NCBI GenBank assembly: GCA_025453595.1
Contig: JALOQB010000018.1
Coordinates: 1 to 35,443 of the forward strand
Source: Polyangiaceae bacterium
GTDB taxonomy: Bacteria; Myxococcota_A; Polyangia; Polyangiales; Polyangiaceae
Length of the DNA stretch: 35,443 nucleotides
Direction: 5' to 3'
The position numbers and the translations under genes were made by a program. The notes beneath the pieces are model-generated. The model did not search any database. It was not told the DNA's origin and saw only the letters and a program-made list of their open reading frames with translations. Shown here piece after piece: positions 32,473 through 35,443 of this stretch. How positions within the stretch are numbered: position 1 is the first letter of the stretch; every line of letters begins with the position of its first letter.

Positions 32473-34004
32473 GGAGAAATTTCGAGGCCCGTGGGGGGCG
32501 GGGTCGAGGGAGGAGCGGGGCGCGAGGGGCGCGAGGGCTTGCCGGTGGAGCGCGCCGTGGGGGTCGCCGCCGCGGGGGGCTCGACCGGTGCAGAAGCGCT
32601 GGCCGCGGGCTCGGGGGTCGAGGCCGAAGGGGCAGGAGGGGGGACGACCGCCGGGGCCGAAGGGACCGAGGCGACCGGAGGCGAAGTGGCTTGTGCGGGA
32701 GCTGCGCCGGGGCGAGCGAGGAGCCAGACCAGGGCCGAGGTCAGCACCAGGGCCGCAGGGATCAGGAAGAGCGCCCGGTTCGGGGGCCTCGTGGCCCCTG
32801 GTTCGACGCCGTCTCCCTGGGGAGAGGTGGCCAGCAGCGGGGACAGGCTGGAGCCCGTGGAGAGCGAGGAGACCGGGGCCAGCGGAGGCCCCGGGGGCTG
32901 GGCTGGCAGGGCGAAGCGTGCGCTGGAGGGCGTGAGGAGCTGGTTGGCGGCGGAGGGCGGGAGCGCGGTCCAGGTGCCGGTGGCGCTGGCCTGGCTGTGA
33001 GAATTGGCGAGCCAGCGGCCGATGGCCTCCTTGCGCCCGGCGAGCCGATCCCCGACGAGGGTCTCGACCACGCTGGCGACCTCGCGAGCCTGGGGCAGCG
33101 GCATCACGCTGCGGGTGGCGGCCTCGATGGCCTCGGCCATCTCGAGGGCGGTGGCGAAGCGCCGGGAGGGGTCGCGATCGAGCGCCCTGGCGACCAGCTC
33201 GGCCAGGCGCCTGGGGATCCCGGGGGTGAGCTGGTAGAGGTCAGGCACCGGCTCGTTGAGGACCCGGTGCATCGTCGCCACCTCGCTGGGCCCGAGGAAA
33301 AGCGAGCGATTGGCGAGCACCTCCCAGAGGACGACGCCCATGGCAAAGATGTCGGCGCGTCGATCGATCTCGGCCCCGCGCACCTGCTCCGGGGCCATGT
33401 AGGCCATCTTGCCCTTGACCTCGCCGGAGCGCGTGGACGAGAGCCGGGTGGCGGCGCGGGCGACGCCGAAGTCGGTGAGGCGGGCGGTGCCGTCGATGCC
33501 CACCAGGATGTTCTGGGGGCTCACGTCCCGGTGGACGACGTTGAGCGGGTTGCCGGCCTCGTCGACCAGCTCGTGGGCCGCGTGGAGCCCGAGGAGCGCC
33601 TCGTGGATGATACGGACCGCCGTGGCCACCGGGAGCTGCCCCCCGGGCCGGGTGTCGGTGGCGACGTTGCGCAGGTTGGCGAGGGTCTCCCCCTCGATGT
33701 ACTCCATGACCAGGTAGTACCCGGCCGGGGTCTCGCCGACCTCGAGGATGGGCACCACGTTGGGGTGGTGGATGCTGGCGGCCAGCCGCGCTTCATCGAG
33801 GAACATCTCGACGAATTCGGTCTCGTGGGCCAGGTGCGGGTGCAGCCGCTTGATCGCCACGAAGCGCTGGAAGCCGCCGGCCCCGCCGATGCGGGCCAGG
33901 AAGATGGTCGCCATGCCGCCCGCCGCAAGTTCGGCCACGAGCTCGTAGCGATCCAGGCGAGGACGACCCTGGGATGCGTCGAGGAGCTTGAACGGTTTGG
34001 CCAT
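32463..34004 (-). CDS. Hanks-type Ser/Thr protein kinase with single transmembrane segment
   Basis: Protein of 513 aa. The kinase domain (about 20-295) is complete: Gly-rich loop AELAAGGMATIFLA, catalytic Lys52 (VAIKRL), EA in LDEARLAA, HRDVSPQN (158-165; the myxobacterial variant of HRDLKxxN), DFGVA (178-182), MAPEQ (203-207) and DIFAMGVVLWEV. A juxtamembrane region of about 120 residues leads to one helix (ALFLIPAALVLTSALVWLLA, near 425-445). A 65-residue Pro/Ala/Ser-rich tail then lies outside the cell, a typical sensor kinase layout. Its ATG overlaps the TGA of the upstream gene by one base (TGATG at 34002-34006), the same geometry as TTATG at the mpl/helicase junction. The PP2C at 13441 could be a counter-phosphatase. 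Confidence 0.95.
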   Translation of the reverse strand: MAKPFKLLDASQGRPRLDRYELVAELAAGGMATIFLARIGGAGGFQRFVAIKRLHPHLAHETEFVEMFLDEARLAASIHHPNVVPILEVGETPAGYYLVMEYIEGETLANLRNVATDTRPGGQLPVATAVRIIHEALLGLHAAHELVDEAGNPLNVVHRDVSPQNILVGIDGTARLTDFGVARAATRLSSTRSGEVKGKMAYMAPEQVRGAEIDRRADIFAMGVVLWEVLANRSLFLGPSEVATMHRVLNEPVPDLYQLTPGIPRRLAELVARALDRDPSRRFATALEMAEAIEAATRSVMPLPQAREVASVVETLVGDRLAGRKEAIGRWLANSHSQASATGTWTALPPSAANQLLTPSSARFALPAQPPGPPLAPVSSLSTGSSLSPLLATSPQGDGVEPGATRPPNRALFLIPAALVLTSALVWLLARPGAAPAQATSPPVASVPSAPAVVPPPAPSASTPEPAASASAPVEPPAAATPTARSTGKPSRPSRPAPPSTPPPTGLEISPYR

Positions 34005-35032
34005 CAGAAGACCCCCTGGGCCCCGAGGGACCAGCCCTCTCGACCCCCCACCTGGAGCGTGGGCATCACGCGCGCCTCGGTCGGCGCCGCCCGGGACCAG
34101 TCGGTGAAGTAGGCGACGACCCCGGTCACCACCGCGGCCCCGGCGGTGACCCCTAGCAACACGTTGGTGCGGGTCTGGCTCTGGAGCGCTCGCTGGTAGG
34201 TCGGGCAGCTCTCGTCTCGACCTGCACAGTCGCTCCGCACCTTTTCACGGCCCGGGTTGGAGCGCATGTCGATCGTGCTCCACACGGTGACGCCGCCCAG
34301 GACCGCCGTGAGGCCCGCGGAGGCGTAAAAAAAAGGTCGCTTGAGCGGCTTCTTCCTGGCAGGCGCCGGGGGAGGCTCGGGCGGAGGAGGCGGCGGGGTC
34401 TCGGCGGGGGGCGGCGGCGGCGGCGGCAGCGGCGGGGCCGAGAACGACAGCGGCGTGTCCTTCCCTGCTTCCCCCTGGATCTCTTGATCCCGGTGCCGCC
34501 CCTTGGACCAGCCCGCCGACAGCTTGTGCTTCCCGGGATCGACGAAGACCGTGAAGCGCGCCCCTTCGGGCAGCGGCGAGAGCTTCCCGTCCACCAGCAG
34601 CGTGCAGGCCGGCTCGCACTGGATATCGAGGCGATGCAGCTTCTTGCTGTGGCTGGCCAGGGTCTGCTTCGCGAAGCTCACCGAGGCCTTGTCGTCCGGG
34701 TAACGGACCAGCATCGACGCCGACAGCGTCGCCGCTCGCGCCAGGTTCTTCGCGTCGTTGTGCGCCCGGATGGCGTTCCGGATGGCCACCGCCGAGGGCG
34801 CATCTCGATCCGCCGCCTCGAAGTGCGCGGCGGCCGCCTCGTAGTCGCGGGTCTGGTAGGCCCGACGCCCCGCGTCAAACTCTTCGGCTGCCGATTTGAC
34901 CCGGTCGGCGGAGGGCGCGTCTGCCCGGGCCGTTGCCGCATGGAGCAGCAAGGCGAAGGCAAAGAGGGGGCTCCGAGCGCGACCGTGAGGCATGAGCCTG
35001 ATGAGTTTCCTACCTGCGCCCATCGAGGTCAA
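34004..35032 (-). CDS. TPR/PEGA-like exported protein paired with the kinase
   Basis: Protein of up to 342 aa. TTG 35032 has a GGGAGG Shine-Dalgarno 9 nt upstream; ATG 35023 and ATG 34993 are in-frame alternatives, the last giving the tidiest signal peptide (MPHGRARSPLFAFALLLHA). The mature N-terminus has TPR-like helices (AAEEFDAGRRAYQTRDYEAAAAHFEAA). Next comes a PEGA-like domain (IQCEPACTLLVDGKLSPLPEGARFTVFVDPGKHKL), then a run of about 25 prolines with Glu, a membrane helix (FFYASAGLTAVLGGVTVW), a Cys-pair loop (DCAGRDESC) and a second helix (NVLLGVTAGAAVVTGVVAYF). This layout often accompanies myxobacterial Ser/Thr kinases. It is operonic with the downstream kinase (one-base overlap). 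TTA triplets at 34326 and 34701 are out of frame. Confidence 0.83.
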   Translation of the reverse strand: MTSMGAGRKLIRLMPHGRARSPLFAFALLLHAATARADAPSADRVKSAAEEFDAGRRAYQTRDYEAAAAHFEAADRDAPSAVAIRNAIRAHNDAKNLARAATLSASMLVRYPDDKASVSFAKQTLASHSKKLHRLDIQCEPACTLLVDGKLSPLPEGARFTVFVDPGKHKLSAGWSKGRHRDQEIQGEAGKDTPLSFSAPPLPPPPPPPAETPPPPPPEPPPAPARKKPLKRPFFYASAGLTAVLGGVTVWSTIDMRSNPGREKVRSDCAGRDESCPTYQRALQSQTRTNVLLGVTAGAAVVTGVVAYFTDWSRAAPTEARVMPTLQVGGREGWSLGAQGVF

Positions 35033-35102
35033 CGTTCTCAGCCTCCCTTGCCGATCTTGTGCGCCTCTTGGAGCGGGGGGCCTGGTGCCGTATCCTGGCG
35101 AA

Positions 35103-35443
35103 GTGAAGTACTTTGCCTGGGTCCTTGGGCTGCTCGCCGGATGTTCTTACTACGACAGCTCGTTGCTTGCCCCGACCGGGGAGATCTCGAACGGTCCAGG
35201 CGGCGCGGGGGGCGAGGGAGGGGAGGCGGGCGCGGGCGCAGGCGGAGGGCCTTCCGGAGCGGGAGGCGGAGGGGGCGGGGGCGGCGCCGGGGTTGCCGGC
35301 TCCGGTGGTGGTGCCGGGAGCGGCGCTGCGGGTGGCGCAGGTGAAGCGGGCGCCGCGGGCAGCGCGGGCGCCGCGGGGGCGAGCGGCGCCGGAGCGGGCG
35401 GCACCGGCGGGGCAGGGGGGAGCAACGGCGAGACACAGATCGT
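35103..35443 (+). CDS. Gly/Ala-rich lipoprotein (3' end outside window)
   Basis: Open frame from GTG 35103 (GTG 35085 is an alternative) to the right edge, 113 codons. The N-terminus VKYFAWVLGLLAGCSYYDSS is a compact lipoprotein signal (lipobox LLAGC). It is followed by about 75 residues that are almost only Gly, Ala and Ser, the same kind of linker as in the two cytochrome lipoproteins at 1237-5049. The functional domain lies beyond the window. It is divergent from the TPR/PEGA gene with 70 bp between starts. A TTA at 35147-35149 is out of frame. Confidence 0.72.
   Translation, partial: MKYFAWVLGLLAGCSYYDSSLLAPTGEISNGPGGAGGEGGEAGAGAGGGPSGAGGGGGGGGAGVAGSGGGAGSGAAGGAGEAGAAGSAGAAGASGAGAGGTGGAGGSNGETQI

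Noticed and set aside
1-35443. tRNA, rRNA, CRISPR arrays, insertion sequences, attachment sites
   Set aside because: None seen by reading both strands; the gaps between genes are too short (the longest is about 212 bp) and contain no recognisable RNA fold or repeat-spacer pattern.

Overview
The window is about 70% GC and very densely packed: no gene-free stretch reaches 300 bases. It looks like a Gram-negative myxobacterium (Myxococcota, probably the Polyangia/Sorangium side). This rests on Gly/Ser-rich linker lipoproteins, HRDVSPQN-type Ser/Thr kinases with a PP2C phosphatase, an FGE-like lipoprotein, PEGA-like proteins, outer-membrane cytochrome lipoproteins, and mpl, a Gram-negative murein-recycling enzyme. 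I annotate 33 protein genes, 31 of them complete at their 3' end. I see no RNA genes, insertion sequences or CRISPR arrays.

MAIN RESULT. Six genes have no TAA, TAG or TGA where their protein family ends. Each instead carries an in-frame TTA exactly there: 5895-5897 (-), 8307-8309 (-), 10740-10742 (+), 14511-14513 (-), 16865-16867 (+) and 21899-21901 (-). I checked every TTA I could find on both strands inside the 33 genes, and none of the others is in frame. TTA is therefore never used as an internal leucine codon here and occurs in frame only at gene ends. Ending these proteins at TTA gives family-typical lengths and normal junctions, including a TTATG stop/start overlap and two sites where the same three base pairs read TAA on one strand and TTA on the other. 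Reading through would produce an 823-aa FemAB-like protein, a radical SAM protein fused to ribosome recycling factor (about 1,308 aa), a 179-aa glutaredoxin and a 484-aa oxygenase, all made of antisense or out-of-frame sequence. The simplest reading is that TTA is a fourth stop codon, a sense-to-stop reassignment. Among the 31 complete genes I count TGA 22, TTA 6, TAA 3 and TAG 0.

Layout. 1-7.1 kb: partial RNA/protein methyltransferase, pdxH, an operon of two cytochrome-c lipoproteins, a short radical SAM protein behind a Tat-signal protein, and a small beta-barrel protein. 7.2-12.8 kb: an unknown cytoplasmic protein, a FemAB-like acyltransferase, a radical SAM/SPASM maturase and a secreted dikinase-like lipoprotein. 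12.8-18.8 kb: frr, PP2C phosphatase, glutaredoxin, parvulin-type prolyl isomerase, mpl and a UPF1-like helicase. 18.8-24.8 kb: a PEGA-like membrane protein, a tiny VRGGF-repeat lipoprotein coupled to an exported protein, a zinc-ribbon membrane protein, a 2OG oxygenase, a polytopic membrane protein and an FGE-like lipoprotein. 24.8-28.6 kb: a two-gene lipid beta-oxidation operon resembling the peroxisomal MFE-2/SCPx pair. 28.7-35.4 kb: sirtuin and membrane protein operon, a small coiled-coil protein, hemerythrin, a Ser/Thr kinase with an upstream TPR/PEGA partner, and the start of another Gly-rich lipoprotein.
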